A stretch of 64,000 nucleotides of DNA from Mikania micrantha (taxonomy: Eukaryota > Streptophyta > Magnoliopsida > Asterales > Asteraceae), in the NCBI GenBank assembly GCA_009363875.1, contig CM018692.1, forward strand, positions 94,082,137 through 94,146,136. Reading direction: 5' to 3'. How positions within the stretch are numbered: position 1 is the first letter of the stretch; every line of letters starts with the position of its first letter. The position numbers and the translations under genes are program-made. Positions 34,466 through 45,257 of the stretch are shown in pieces. A model generated the notes under the pieces. The model saw nothing but the letters and a program-made list of their open reading frames with translations, was not told the origin of the DNA and did no database searches.

Positions 34466-35893
34466 TGGGTATTATAGTTAACTAATGACTGACTTGATTA
34501 GGTTGGTTAAGTGATTTAACTAGTTTAAAAGAAAAAAAATATGTTAACTACATAGGATTTCCTAAAGTTGAATTATCCAACAAATGTGGAAAATACAATA
34601 ACCACAACCAAATTTAACATAGCCGTTAGCAAATAAAAATACCTAAAATTATCGAACAAGAGTGAAGGGGACAATAACAAGATTCAATGATCGAATGTTA
34701 GCAATTGAGATGTCAAGGGATGAGACAACATGAGCCAGCAGTGAATGGCCCAAAGACGCCAAGGCAAGGGAAGAATCTATCATCCATTGATCAGCCACGG
34801 GATCGAAACAAGGAGACTCCTCAAGGTGGACACCTTGGCTGGAATATTTGTAACCTTCTCAAAAACCATTCTAGTAGCCGACAACAAGACAAGAGAGTTG
34901 ACCTCTCCCAACAAATAAACGTACTCATTGCTTCCTCTAATGTGCTCAAACACGCGCTCAAATACCTAATTGATCAACCAATCACGGTTGGCTGCAAGGC
35001 CTCGATTAACCGCTTCCAATTGCTGACTCTCAACATGCAAACTTTGATTTTCACCAAATACCTTGGAAACCGCCACACGGGATGAGAGAACAGTATCCTA
35101 AGATTCTTCCAATTCCATGCGCTTATCTTCAAGAAATTTGTGCACCATCTCAACTTTCTCTGTTGACTTCCTCACCTCCTCATATAAAAAAACAGGGGCA
35201 CAAGCAAGGCAACAAATGTAACATTCGAGAAATTCCGATGACGGGTTTCGACAAGCAATTTTGATGCACATCAAAATCAGAATAAGTACGTGAAATTTTT
35301 CTCAATCTAACTATATTACAACTCATAAATATATTAATATGTACAATTTATTAAAAAAATGAATATAAGATTTAATTAATTGAAATTAATTAAGTTTTAT
35401 AAAATGTAACGTTATGAATGTTAAAAAATAAATTGTATAGTTTTTTTATAAATAGTTTTAACTTCAAAAGTTAAACTACAACTATCCATCTATTTTGAAC
35501 AAACAATCTATCTCTCAAGAACGAAGACTTAGGTTGATCAAAAACGTTGGTGACTTCGTGAACACACCTAAAACTCATATCATGGATATCTTATCATACA
35601 ACTTACATTATATACGTATTCTAAGATATGACATTGTGTTTTGTAAGGCTTAGATGTAAAGGATAGCAAGTAAGAAGCTCTACATGTTGGATTCTTAATA
35701 TTGACATAAGATAAATGTCGTGTGGCTATTTAGCCAACATTTCCCCATCATCAAACTAACATTTTGGACCACCCAAATCTTCTAGATATAATAGTATACT
35801 AAGGAGCAACTAGGTTCAAACGGTGCATAAAACCTAGCCCAAACGAAGCAAGATTCACAAACGAAAGTTTGAGAACGTGACCCTTGACTCACA
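34466..35893. repeat. 1.4-kb direct repeat, copy 1
   Basis: The stretch from TTGGGTATTATAG to CCCTTGACTCACA is repeated with high similarity at 36253-37668. Differences are mainly single bases and small indels. Copy 1 has no LTR start before it, since it abuts the OTU remnant, and no LTR end after it. It could be a fragment of a second LTR of family K, or a duplication. It includes the minus-strand coiled-coil fragment described at 36440-36960. Confidence 0.9.
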
Positions 35894-36177
35894 TCAAAAA
35901 GTCATTTAGCCTGTATTAATGTGTTATATAGAAATATATAAATATATATACACACTATTTAGTATGTATCTAAAAATATAAAAAAAAACCTCAACATTTA
36001 CAAATAATAAAATCATTGAATTAATTATAATATAAATTATTAAAACTATATAGGAATATTGATGAAATATATAACAAACAAATGTAATTAAAGAGCAACA
36101 CTCATAATTAATTAATGATTAGTTTTGATATTAATACTATAGCGTGTGGAGTAATAGCATAGGGTGCAAGGAGAAAC
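35894..36177. other. AT-rich spacer between the repeat copies
   Basis: Very AT-rich DNA with no coding motif or repeat boundary that I recognise. Confidence 0.5.
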
Positions 36178-36252
36178 TGTAACGACCGGTTTTGTATAAA
36201 TACATGTTATTATGTTTTAAAAATTACGTTGTGATAATAATATAATAAAATT

Positions 36253-37668
36253 TGGGTATTATAGTTACCTAATGACTAACTTGATTAGGTTGGTTAAGTG
36301 ATTTAACTAGTTTAAAAGAAACATAAAATATGCTAACTACATAGCATTTCCAAAAGTTAAATTATCCAACAAATGTAGCAAACACAATAACCACAACCAA
36401 ATTTAAATAAAAACACCTAAAATTATGGAACAAGAGTGGATGGGACAATAACATGAGTCAATGATCGAATGTTAGCAGTCGAGATGTCGAGGGACGAGAC
36501 AAGATGAGTCAGCAATGAATGGCCAGAAGACGCCAAGGCAAGGGAAGAATCTATAGTCCATTAATTAGCCAAGGGATCGAAACAAGGAGACTCCTCAAGG
36601 AGGACACCTTAGCTGGAATATTTGTAACCTTCTCACAAACCATTCTAGTAGCCGACAACAAGACAAGAGAGTTGACCTCTCCCAACAAATAAACGTACTC
36701 ATTGCTTCCTCGAATGTGCTCAAACACGCGCTCAAATACCTGATTGATCAACCAATCACGGTTGGCTGCAAGGCCTCGATTAACCGCTTCCAATTGCTGA
36801 CTCTCAACATGCAAACTTTGATTTTCACCAAATACCCTGGAAACCGCCACAAGGGATGAGAGAACAGTATCCTAAGGTTCTTCCAATTCCATGCGCTTAT
36901 CTTCAAGAAATTTGTGCGCCATCTTGACTTTCTCTGTCAACTTCCTCACCTCCTCCTATAAAAAACAGGGGCACAAGCAGACAACAAATGTAACATTCGA
37001 GAAATCCGATGACGGGTTTCGACACACAATTTTGACACACATCAAAACCAGAATAACTACGTGAAATTTTTCTAAATCTAAATATGTTACAACTCATAAA
37101 TATATTAATATGTACAATTTATTAAAAAAATGTATATAAGATTTAATTAACTGAAATTAATTAAGTTTTATAAAATGCAAGGTTATGAATGTTAAAAAAT
37201 AAATTGTATAGTTTTTCATAAATAGTTTAAACTTAAAAATTTAAACTACAACTATCCATTTATTTTGAACCAACAATCCATCTCTCAAGAACGAAGACTT
37301 AGGTCGATTAAAAACGTTGGCGACTTCGTGAACGCACCTAAAACTCATATCATGGATATCTTATCATACAAGTTACATTATATACGTATTCTAAGATATG
37401 ACATCATGTTTTGTAAGGCTTAGATGTAAAGGATAGAAAGTAAGAAGCTCTACATGTTGGATTCTTAATTTTGACATAAGATAACCGTCGTACGACTATT
37501 TAGCCAACATTTCCCTATCATCAAAGCAACATTTTGGACCACCCAAATCTTCTAGATATAATAGTATACTAAGGAGCAACTAGTTTCAAATGGTTCATAA
37601 AACCTAGCCCAAATGAAGCAAGATTCACAAGCAAAAGTTTGAGAACGTGACCCTTGACTCACACCAAG
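36253..37668. repeat. 1.4-kb direct repeat, copy 2 (inside LTR K)
   Basis: This is the partner of 34466-35893. In this copy the repeat begins 75 bases after the LTR start and is followed by a further 1.6 kb of LTR, so this is the more complete context. Confidence 0.9.
36440..36960 (-). pseudogene. Coiled-coil protein C-terminus carried in LTR K
   Basis: The minus-strand frame 36850-36551 reads SRVFGENQSLHVESQQLEA, then NRGLAANRDWLINQVFERVF, EHIRGSNEYVYLLGEVNSL, and ends in TAG. Upstream, EEVRKLTEKVKMAHKFLEDK can be read to about 36950, with one stop between. Charged heptads suggest a coiled coil. Plant TE-associated proteins often end in such helical tails, but I cannot name the family. Copy 1 (about 35170-34700) holds the same fragment with different breaks. 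It lies antisense to the LTR, so it looks captured or left over from an older insertion. Confidence 0.45.
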
Positions 37669-37903
37669 ATCCAAAGTTTAAACCTAATTCTCAACACCTT
37701 GAATGTTCTATTACTCTCTTCCGTATGATAGTACACTGAAAACGATGAAAGTAGGTGAAAACCGTGCATGAAACGGAGTTATAACGAAGCAGAAATCGCA
37801 AAAAAAGTGTGATGTTTCTTGTTGATTCGAAAGTCGCGACCACCACCCTTCTTAAACCCGTCCCACATTGCTCAAAAACCAATATTTTGCCCCTTTAAAC
37901 ACC

Positions 37904-38092
37904 TATAAATATCATTTTTGGTCCCTTATAGATTGCAGCTCCTAGTTGAGTATAAACAAATGGAATAACCAAATTTTGGTGGTTTCACAAGTGCAACACC
38001 CTTTGGGATGTTGAATTTAATAGGTTAATTTATGCTCTCGACGAAGAGGTGCTTTCCTTCGAGATCGTCTTCTCTGTAAAGCTTTGTGAGGT
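37904..38092 (+). promoter_or_regulatory. TATA box, leader and donor-like site in LTR K
   Basis: TATAAAT at 37904-37910 is followed by a ~180-base leader ending TTGTGAG|GTAATTTTCTG with GT at 38091-38092, then pyrimidine-rich DNA. It is the same layout as in LTRs H and D. Activity is inferred. Confidence 0.4.
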
Positions 38093-39243
38093 AATTTTCT
38101 GTCTTTTTCTTCTCTTCATTATTCGTTTATTCATTGTTTTCCTAGTCTAAGTAGTTGAGCTTAGGTTCTTTGTTAAGGGGTATTAGTCTCGTTTAGGTAG
38201 CCTTGTTTAGGCCGCCTTTAGAGTTGATGAACCTTGCGGAGGCTCGTTTGGCCCAACGAGTTCGGCCTTTGTTGTCCAATCATTTAGCTATGCCTAGCAT
38301 AATTTTTTCCCATCCTCGTTGCATTCGTTTGACTAGGTTGAACCACGTTTGAATTCGAATCGCATACTTGTTCCCTTGAGATGTTGTCTGGCCACACATG
38401 TTCAAACCTCAGGGCATCCAGTTTAATACACCTGCTAATCTTCATTCTTCTTCATTATACTAGTTTTCTCTAGCACCATTAAAGTGAGTTAATTCTTACT
38501 CCCTTTTTTACATTTTGAAAATTTTTGTGATGTTACATATGTCTTATACAAAAACATATTCATAGAGTCAAAAACATATACATGATGCAAACTCTTAAGC
38601 TTAGAAGACATGATTTAGATGCTATATGAATTTATGAGCTAATTGATATGTGGGAATTAGGTTAGAAAACGTTTCATACATCAAACATATAATAGTACAC
38701 AGTAGCCTAAGAATGTTGCTACATTCTTTGCAATGACTTGTGTCTTGTGTCAAAAAGGTGAAATGTACACAAACATAAACAAAAATATTATGATTTACAT
38801 TGTTTAAGTCAAAGACCTAGCTAGTCATAATATCACTTGTTTGGATTCTTGCTTTGTGCTACTTGAAACTTACATACGCTTAAGATCTTGTTCTATATAG
38901 TTTAATAGTTTTGCTATATTTTTATACGTATTATAGTAAACTGTTTCGAATTGCTCAGAAACTATCCAAATAGTTGACTCTTTTATTTTACATATGTAAA
39001 AGGTTAAGATGAAGACATATGACGAAGACATAGATTAGGTTTAGAGGACCTAGTTAATAAAAAATTGTTTAATATTTCATTTGTAAATTGTTTTGAACTA
39101 TAGTATGTTATTGAATATTATTGAATGTTTTGTTAGAATAAATTAATATGGATGTTTTAAATATTAAAAAAACATAGCACCATGAGCTTTTGAGCATTCA
39201 CAATCATGCCCCGACGTATTCCGTTGTCGGTCGAGGTGTGACA

Positions 39244-39378
39244 ACAAACTTCAAGAAATACATCCTAGGTAATAAGAAAAAACCAGACATGGTAAACACA
39301 AAACACTAACCTACTTCCGATCGTTGTCATCAATATAACTAGTCACTACTACCAACCCGAGTGACCCGGTTGCCAGGT
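39244..39378. other. Short spacer between LTR K and LTR D
   Basis: There are 135 bases without motifs. The last five (CAGGT) are the left half of a possible target duplication of element D, whose other half is outside the window. Confidence 0.5.
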
Positions 39379-42050
39379 TGTCACACCCACAAATTAACAT
39401 TTACGGTATTAGGCCGATGGGTGTGACGTGGCATGATCATATACGTTGGTCATATAGAACGATTCTATATACTTTTGAAAATACATGGATATATTACAAA
39501 TATCCCAAAATAGTTTAAAGAGTTCTATAGTGAAATTAAAAATAACACAGGAGAAGTTATTCAAATGTTAGACTATCTACACAAATGATAACATAAATGT
39601 TCAAAAAGTTTAATAATGCATGCTGGACTCTTGTGCTTGGCTCTTTAAGTATAGTCCTAGCCTTAAGCACGGTAATTACCTGAGAATACATGCTAAACGT
39701 GTCAAAATAAAGTAGATGAGTTCATAGGTTTAAATCAAAAGTAAGTAAGTAATAGTTTGCCATATGATATGTTGTTTATTATGTTTGCCAGGCCCGAGGC
39801 CCTAAGTTTCAGTTTCGTCACTACCGAACTAGACTGTTTGTTCTTGCCTCCTCCATGTCTAACATAAAAACTACGGCTCAATGGGTCTAGTCTACACACG
39901 TCCTGACCTCTAGTCAGTATTGGCGTCGTGTGGGGTTTGTGAAACCCAATAGTACTATCTATTGTACGAAGACTTGTTACGATATACAACACTTATGAGT
40001 TTGTTCCAATAAACCAAAAATCATATAAAATGTTCATACAAAACTGATTTACATGTGTTCTTCCCCTAGTTTAAAGTTCGAAAACAATTTAAGAGAAGAG
40101 GGGCCGTAAATTCACCTATGTTCGTTTGTGTGCGAAGCTTGCTTGTTTGGTGTCTGTTACCTATATCAAGTAGGATCTATGAGTTCGGGTTTGTGTTCGT
40201 GTCCGTGTTCGTGTTCATATTCGTGCCCAACAAGTCAAAGTTGCTGTGTTTGTCTGAGTTTGACCAAGTTTAACTGTGTTTGACCACGTTGACTCGACGA
40301 CCAGTTGGTGACTCGTTAAGTTCATTATTTTTTGTTTAACGTTCATCATTTATCACATAGTACACGCAAACACATAAAGTACGTTCAATGGGCAACTAAC
40401 CATTTATAGTAAGTTTCCATATTTAGCAAGTTTCTATTTTAGTAGGTTTTTATATTTGGCAAGTTTTCATCCAAGATCATCTTTTATTATTCTAAGCATC
40501 CTAGTTTCCTTATATTTTCACGTTATCACATAATACATTGTCACATATCATCAATCAACATACAATATGTTCATAGATTCCGAAAGTTACTATTTTAAGT
40601 AAGTTTGCGAAATTATCATGTTTTCACACAAATAATCACACATGCAGCTTCATATCATCTTAACATATAATCTGCAAACATATTTCACCATCTAACATGT
40701 TCCTATTTCATATTTCCCTAAAATCCCCATATAAAGTTCCATAAATGGAAAGTTCATCATAAACTGATTTTATCCAAAATCAAACCACTCAATCATGTTC
40801 CTATGACCATTATCATCATCAAAACAACTCATCATAATCAATATACTGCATTCATGTATGTATTTCAATAATAAAGTTTCTATATTTAGCAACGTATGAA
40901 TAAACCATTCATTTTGTCAAATCCAACCTATCTAACACATCAATAATATCATTTTTATGCATGAATCATCATTTGAAGTTATCTACCAAGTTCAACACAA
41001 CATTTATTAACATTTTAAAATATAAAAGTTACTATTTTTAGAAATATGCGCAAATCATCACAAGATGACAGCAAATGACATTCACACTCAACATAGATAA
41101 TTTCAACTTCACAAATCAGTCATCTAAACTCGAACTCAAGCTTTCTAGCATACAAATTCATGCATGTGTGTTTCATGAATTTCCATATGTGTCTAATGGT
41201 TTGCATGTGCGTTTAAAGGTAAAGTAAATGATTAAAACTACCTCACTAAGCTTTTGAGAGCTTAGATTTAGTTGGAACAGGTGTTTAGAAGGCCTGAAGG
41301 AGACTACTGGTGTGTTTCTTCAGTTAGCTCAAGATGATGGTGGCTGTAGGCTTCTCCAATATTCCCAAAGCTCCAAGACCTAAAGGAGAGGCTAATGTGT
41401 GGCTTCCAATGATTGCAGAGAAGCTTAACAGTCGTTTTTGGTCGAGAAGGGCCAGTAAGTTCGAGTAATGGGGTAAATATTAGAACTAGTGGGATGAGGG
41501 TGGTATTTATAAGATTTTTGAGTTATGAGAGCCTTCACATACCGCCAAGGACAAAATAGTCGGGTACTTCACTGGTACACGCCGTGTATCGCCGAATGGA
41601 AGATGATCGGTCATGGCGGCTGAGTTCATATTTTCCCGCCCAATCCTTCGCGTACAGCGAAGGATTTCTCCAGACATCGTCGCATATCGAGACGGGTCTT
41701 TGGCAAACCCAATTGCGTTTTTTCATTTGTTTGATTTGTTTTTCGTCTAGTTTTCGGTTAATGATCTTCGTTTGTCGACATTCGTCTTACTTTGGCTTGT
41801 TATGTGTTCACATATTAGTTAACTTTTATCGTTTGAATTCCTTGTTCGATAATTCACCAACATTAGTGAGTTCAAGACACATGTGTGCGTTTCTAGAAAT
41901 TCGTTGAATTACAATGCGATTGCTTGTATTTGAACTATCGTGCCACGTGTCACACTAATTTAAACTAATCCATGTGCCACGTATGATTTAATAATTTAAA
42001 ATATTACAAAATTAAATGAAATGCTAACGTGGATTTTGCGGGGTGTCACA
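39379..42050 (-). repeat. 3' LTR of element D (2,672 bp, minus)
   Basis: On the minus strand it starts TGTGACACCCCGCAAAATC at 42050, right after the purine tract of D, and ends GGGTGTGACA at 39379. It contains a GC-rich island (41525-41720), a TATA-leader-donor block (41240-41521), a CAGGTGAATTTACGGCCCC match (about 40103-40121) to the conserved LTR block, and a TATTCTCAG|GTAATTACC site (about 39671-39690) in the place of CTTCTCAG|GTGACG. It belongs to the same broad group as B and C but to another family. Confidence 0.85.
41240..41521 (-). promoter_or_regulatory. TATA box, leader and donor-like site in LTR D
   Basis: On the minus strand TATAAATA (41521-41514) is followed by a ~270-base leader ending GCTTAGTGAG|GTAGTTTTAATC, with the GT complement at 41240-41241. 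The GC-rich island lies before the TATA box here, not after the donor as in A and C. Confidence 0.4.
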
Positions 42051-44102
42051 TCATCCCCCCCGTTGAAAGGAATTTCGTCTCGAACTTCAGCTCGTGTCGT
42101 TCATGTTTGTTACGTTCTCGAAAAGGTGTGGGTATTTCTTTCTCATTGATCTTCACGTTCCCACGTGAATTTTGATCTACGTTTCGAATTCCATCGAACT
42201 TTTACGATAGGTATACGAATGAGTTTGAGCTTCATAATTTCTCGATCCATTTTCTCGACTGGTTCCTCAACGAAATGTAATTGTTCGTTGATCTGATTTT
42301 CTTTGAGTGGTATTGCAAGTGTTTCATCAGATAGACACTTCTTGAGGTTCGATACAATGAAAACGTTGTGCACACTTCTTAGTTCCTAAGGTAGATTCAG
42401 TTCGAGGCTGCGGGGCCTATTCGTTTGACGATCTCAAAAGATCCAATATATCGGGGATTCAACTTCCCCCGTTTCCGAAATCGTATCACACCCTTCCAAG
42501 ATGAGACCTTGAGAAGTACCTTGTCTCCTACTTGGAACTCCAAAGGCTTGTGCTTTTTGTCCGCATACCTCTTTTGCTTATCTCGGGCTGCTGCCATGCA
42601 TTTTCGTATCCGCGTGATCTTTTTAGTCGTCTCGTGCACAAGTTCAGGGCCAGTCAGCTGGCTTTCACCTACTTCTGCCCAACAGATGGGTGATCGGAAC
42701 TTGAGCCCATAAAGCGCTTCAAACGGTGCAGCCATAATGCTAGGGTGGTGGCTGTTGTTGTAGGAGAATTCTATCAGTGGCAAGTGAGCCTCCCAACTGT
42801 TGCAAAAATCAACTACGCATGCTCTCAACATGTCCTCCTGTGTCTGTATTGCTCGTTCACTCTGCCCGTCGGTCTACGGATGATAAGAAGTGCTCATATC
42901 CAATCTCGTGCCTAACGCCTTATGTAATGACTACCAGAAATGCGTCGTGAACCGACTGTCATGGTCGGAGATCAACGAGATTGGCACTCCATGCTGAGTG
43001 ATTATTTCCTTCAGATAAACTTGGGTCAATTTATCAAGTTTGTTAATATCATTAATGGGAAGAAAATGTGAGGACTTGGTGAGCCAAATAGTATCGCATC
43101 CATTCGTGGTTTTTGGTAGTTTTGTTATGAAATCCATGGAAATAGGCTCCCATTTCCACACCGCAATCTCGGGATGGTGAAGTAGTCCTGATGGCTTCTA
43201 GTTTTCGACGTTAACCTTTGAACAAGTCAGACACTTGCCCACGTAAGTCGCTTTGTCAGACATCATGTTTGGACACCAGTATGTCGTCTTGAGGTCATGG
43301 TACGTCTTGTCATATCCAAAATGTACCGAGTACCTATTTTTATGAGCTTCATCCATCACTACATTTCTCAATCCTCCGTAGTGTGGTACCCAAATTCGGT
43401 TCATGAAGTAATATGTTCCGTCTGTCTTCACCTCTATTTGTTTATCCATGCCGCGCAAGGATCCCTAAGTGAGGTTTTTAGTTTTCAATGCCTCCTGTTG
43501 GGAATCGCGTATCTGGTTATGCAACTCAGAATGTATGGTGAGTTGTAGTGATCGTAAATGCTTCGTTGTCTCTTTCCTGCTCAAGGCGTCAACCACTACG
43601 TTAGCCTTTTCCGGGTGAAATTTGATTGCACAATCATAATCACCTATAAGTTCAACCCATCTTCGTTGCCAAATATTCAACTCCTTCTGATCGAACATGT
43701 GTAGGAAGCTCTTATGGTCAGTGAATATGGTGCATTTCGTGCCATATAGGTAGTGTCGCCAAATTTTTAGTGCGAACACTACGGCTCCCAACCCTAGGTC
43801 ATGAGTGGTGTAGTTCTTCTCATGTACCATGAGATGTCGTGACGCATATGCGATGGATTTCTCACGTTGCATTAACACACAACTGAATCCTTGATTCGAG
43901 GCATCACAATAAACCACGAAGTCGTCACTACCCTCTAGTAAGGGTAGGATCAATGCATTGCAGATTTTCTATTTTAGTCGGCTGAATGCAGATTCTTGTT
44001 TCTCTCCCTATTCAAACTACTTGTCTTTGTAGGTTAGGGAGGTGAGTACTTGCACAATCTTAGAGAATCGTTCGATAAATCACTGGTAGTACCCTGCTAA
44101 AC
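42051..44102 (-). pseudogene. RNase H, integrase and chromodomain-like end of element D
   Basis: On the minus strand, coding continues from 53557 across element C. RNase H (43953-43465) has VVYCDASNQGF and TDHKSF, but the catalytic Glu of DLELGA is Gly (DLGLGA). Integrase shows HHCC text (EAHKNRYSVH ... CLTCSKV, 43390-43215), SMDFITKLPKT with the first Asp, a short deletion before LTKSSHFLP, and LISDHDSRF. A TAG at 42876-42874 precedes TDGQSERA. The C-terminal part runs 42831-42397 and 42373-42143, with FRKRGKLNPRYIG and KFTWEREDQ. The purine tract (CAACGGGGGG, minus) is next to the LTR. Confidence 0.87.
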
Positions 44103-45068
44103 TGTAACATCAGTGCCGGAACCAGTACCGGAACAGTGATCTCAAACAGTAACATGAACAGTAATCAGGTACAAACTATATTCATTTCATTGTATGTCAT
44201 GTTCATATCATGTAGTGTTATCATTCCGTGTTATCAAATAGTGAATCATTCCATCGAGTTCAAATTCCAGAATCTAAATTCAAAGTGAAATCAAAAGAAC
44301 TAAGGTTAAAGACCAAATGCAATTGAATCTAATCCAGTGTGTGATCAGTAAACTAAGGATCCTAATCAAGAATTTATAATCATTATGGAGTCATGGAAAT
44401 CAAAAGATCAGAATCAAGTGAATCAAGTGAATCATGGGAATCATAACCGTGTGTGAATCATGGAAATAATGAAATCATTAAAATCTAATGAAATTATTAA
44501 TGCTTAAATTAAGGTGGATGTCAGTTGTATGGAAATCAAGACCACGTGTAACACACGGAAAGTCTCAGAATAAATAGTAGACTCTTGTAGTCAAGCTATA
44601 TGGGCAATAACGGAAACTATTAAACAAATCAAAATAAGGAGAATCAAAGAAGATCATGAATCAAAGGATATCCTTAAAGTCCCGGCATGTACAGTAGACC
44701 AATGGGTCAAGCTGATATGGGCATCATTAAAGTCCCGACACATACAGGTAGACTCCTTGTGGGTCATGCCTGATATGGGCCACGTGTGAGAGGGTACAAC
44801 TTGGACAACCACCAACAACTAGGTCAAACTGATTGAGTCAAATAAGGACCAATCATCATGTCTTAGTTGAATATAAATGTTTAGTTATTAATTTAATTAC
44901 TCATTTAATATTATATTTCTACAAATGCTTTGGGGTAATCATGAATACATGGTGAACTCAAGAGATCAAAGGTGAATCTATTTGTGGAAGTCAAAATCTA
45001 AATTGAAGGGGAATGGAGTGAAACGCTTAATTATCTTTAACAACAATATGCTAAGCAGTCTGGTATGT
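44103..45068 (+). repeat. 5' LTR remnant of element C
   Basis: Compared with the 3' LTR, it lacks about 2.46 kb (3' LTR positions about 49499-51964; junction near 44250) and is cut again at 45068, where GGTATGT joins gag coding directly. The second break removed the TATA modules, U5 end, primer site and gag start. It could neither start normal transcripts nor prime reverse transcription. Confidence 0.9.
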
Positions 45069-45257
45069 AAGCCGCCCAGTTTCAGTGGCACTGAGGTAGC
45101 CGTTGGTTTGATCCAATGGATAGAAAAGATCGAGACTACTCTGGACCTCTGCAGTTGTCCATAGCACCACAAGGTTCGTTACTCTGCTGGAACGTTCAAC
45201 AAGCGAGCCTTGACTTGGTGGAACTCGTAGATCCAAGCGAGAGGAAGAGAAGAAGCT
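45069..45257 (+). pseudogene. gag: Gag fragment upstream of the main frame of element C
   Basis: KPPSFSGTEVAVGLIQWIEK starts at the LTR break and continues to a stop near 45163; RALTWWNS follows in another frame near 45205, then the main frame opens at 45258. This is the gag core N-terminal to FKNLLRTEFCPKNE. A few small indels separate the pieces. The true gag start is deleted. Confidence 0.8.

Larger units (their letters stand above)
36178..39243 (+). mobile_element. Solo or orphan LTR K (about 3,066 bp, plus)
   Basis: It starts TGTAACGACCGG and ends GGTCGAGGTGTGACA, the same end types as B and C. Inside are a TATA-leader-donor block (37904-38092) and a GTGAGTTAATTCTTACTCCC sequence (about 38486) matching the conserved LTR block of B and C, which sets the plus orientation. 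No primer site or gag follows within 135 bases, so it is a solo LTR or a broken copy. A perfect target duplication is not present (GAAAC on the left; ACAAA, or CAAAC one base on, to the right). Confidence 0.65.

Noticed and set aside
34705..35264. Plus-strand frames of 126 and 60 codons as genes
   Set aside because: They are antisense to the coiled-coil fragment, which is readable on the minus strand in both repeat copies.
36178..39243. Target duplication around LTR K
   Set aside because: GAAAC on the left and ACAAA on the right do not match; CAAAC one base further differs at one base and would shift the LTR end off CA.
34466..39243. The two 1.4-kb repeats as the paired LTRs of one element
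   Set aside because: Copy 1 has no LTR start or end, the 360 bases between hold no primer site or coding region, and LTR K extends 1.6 kb beyond copy 2.
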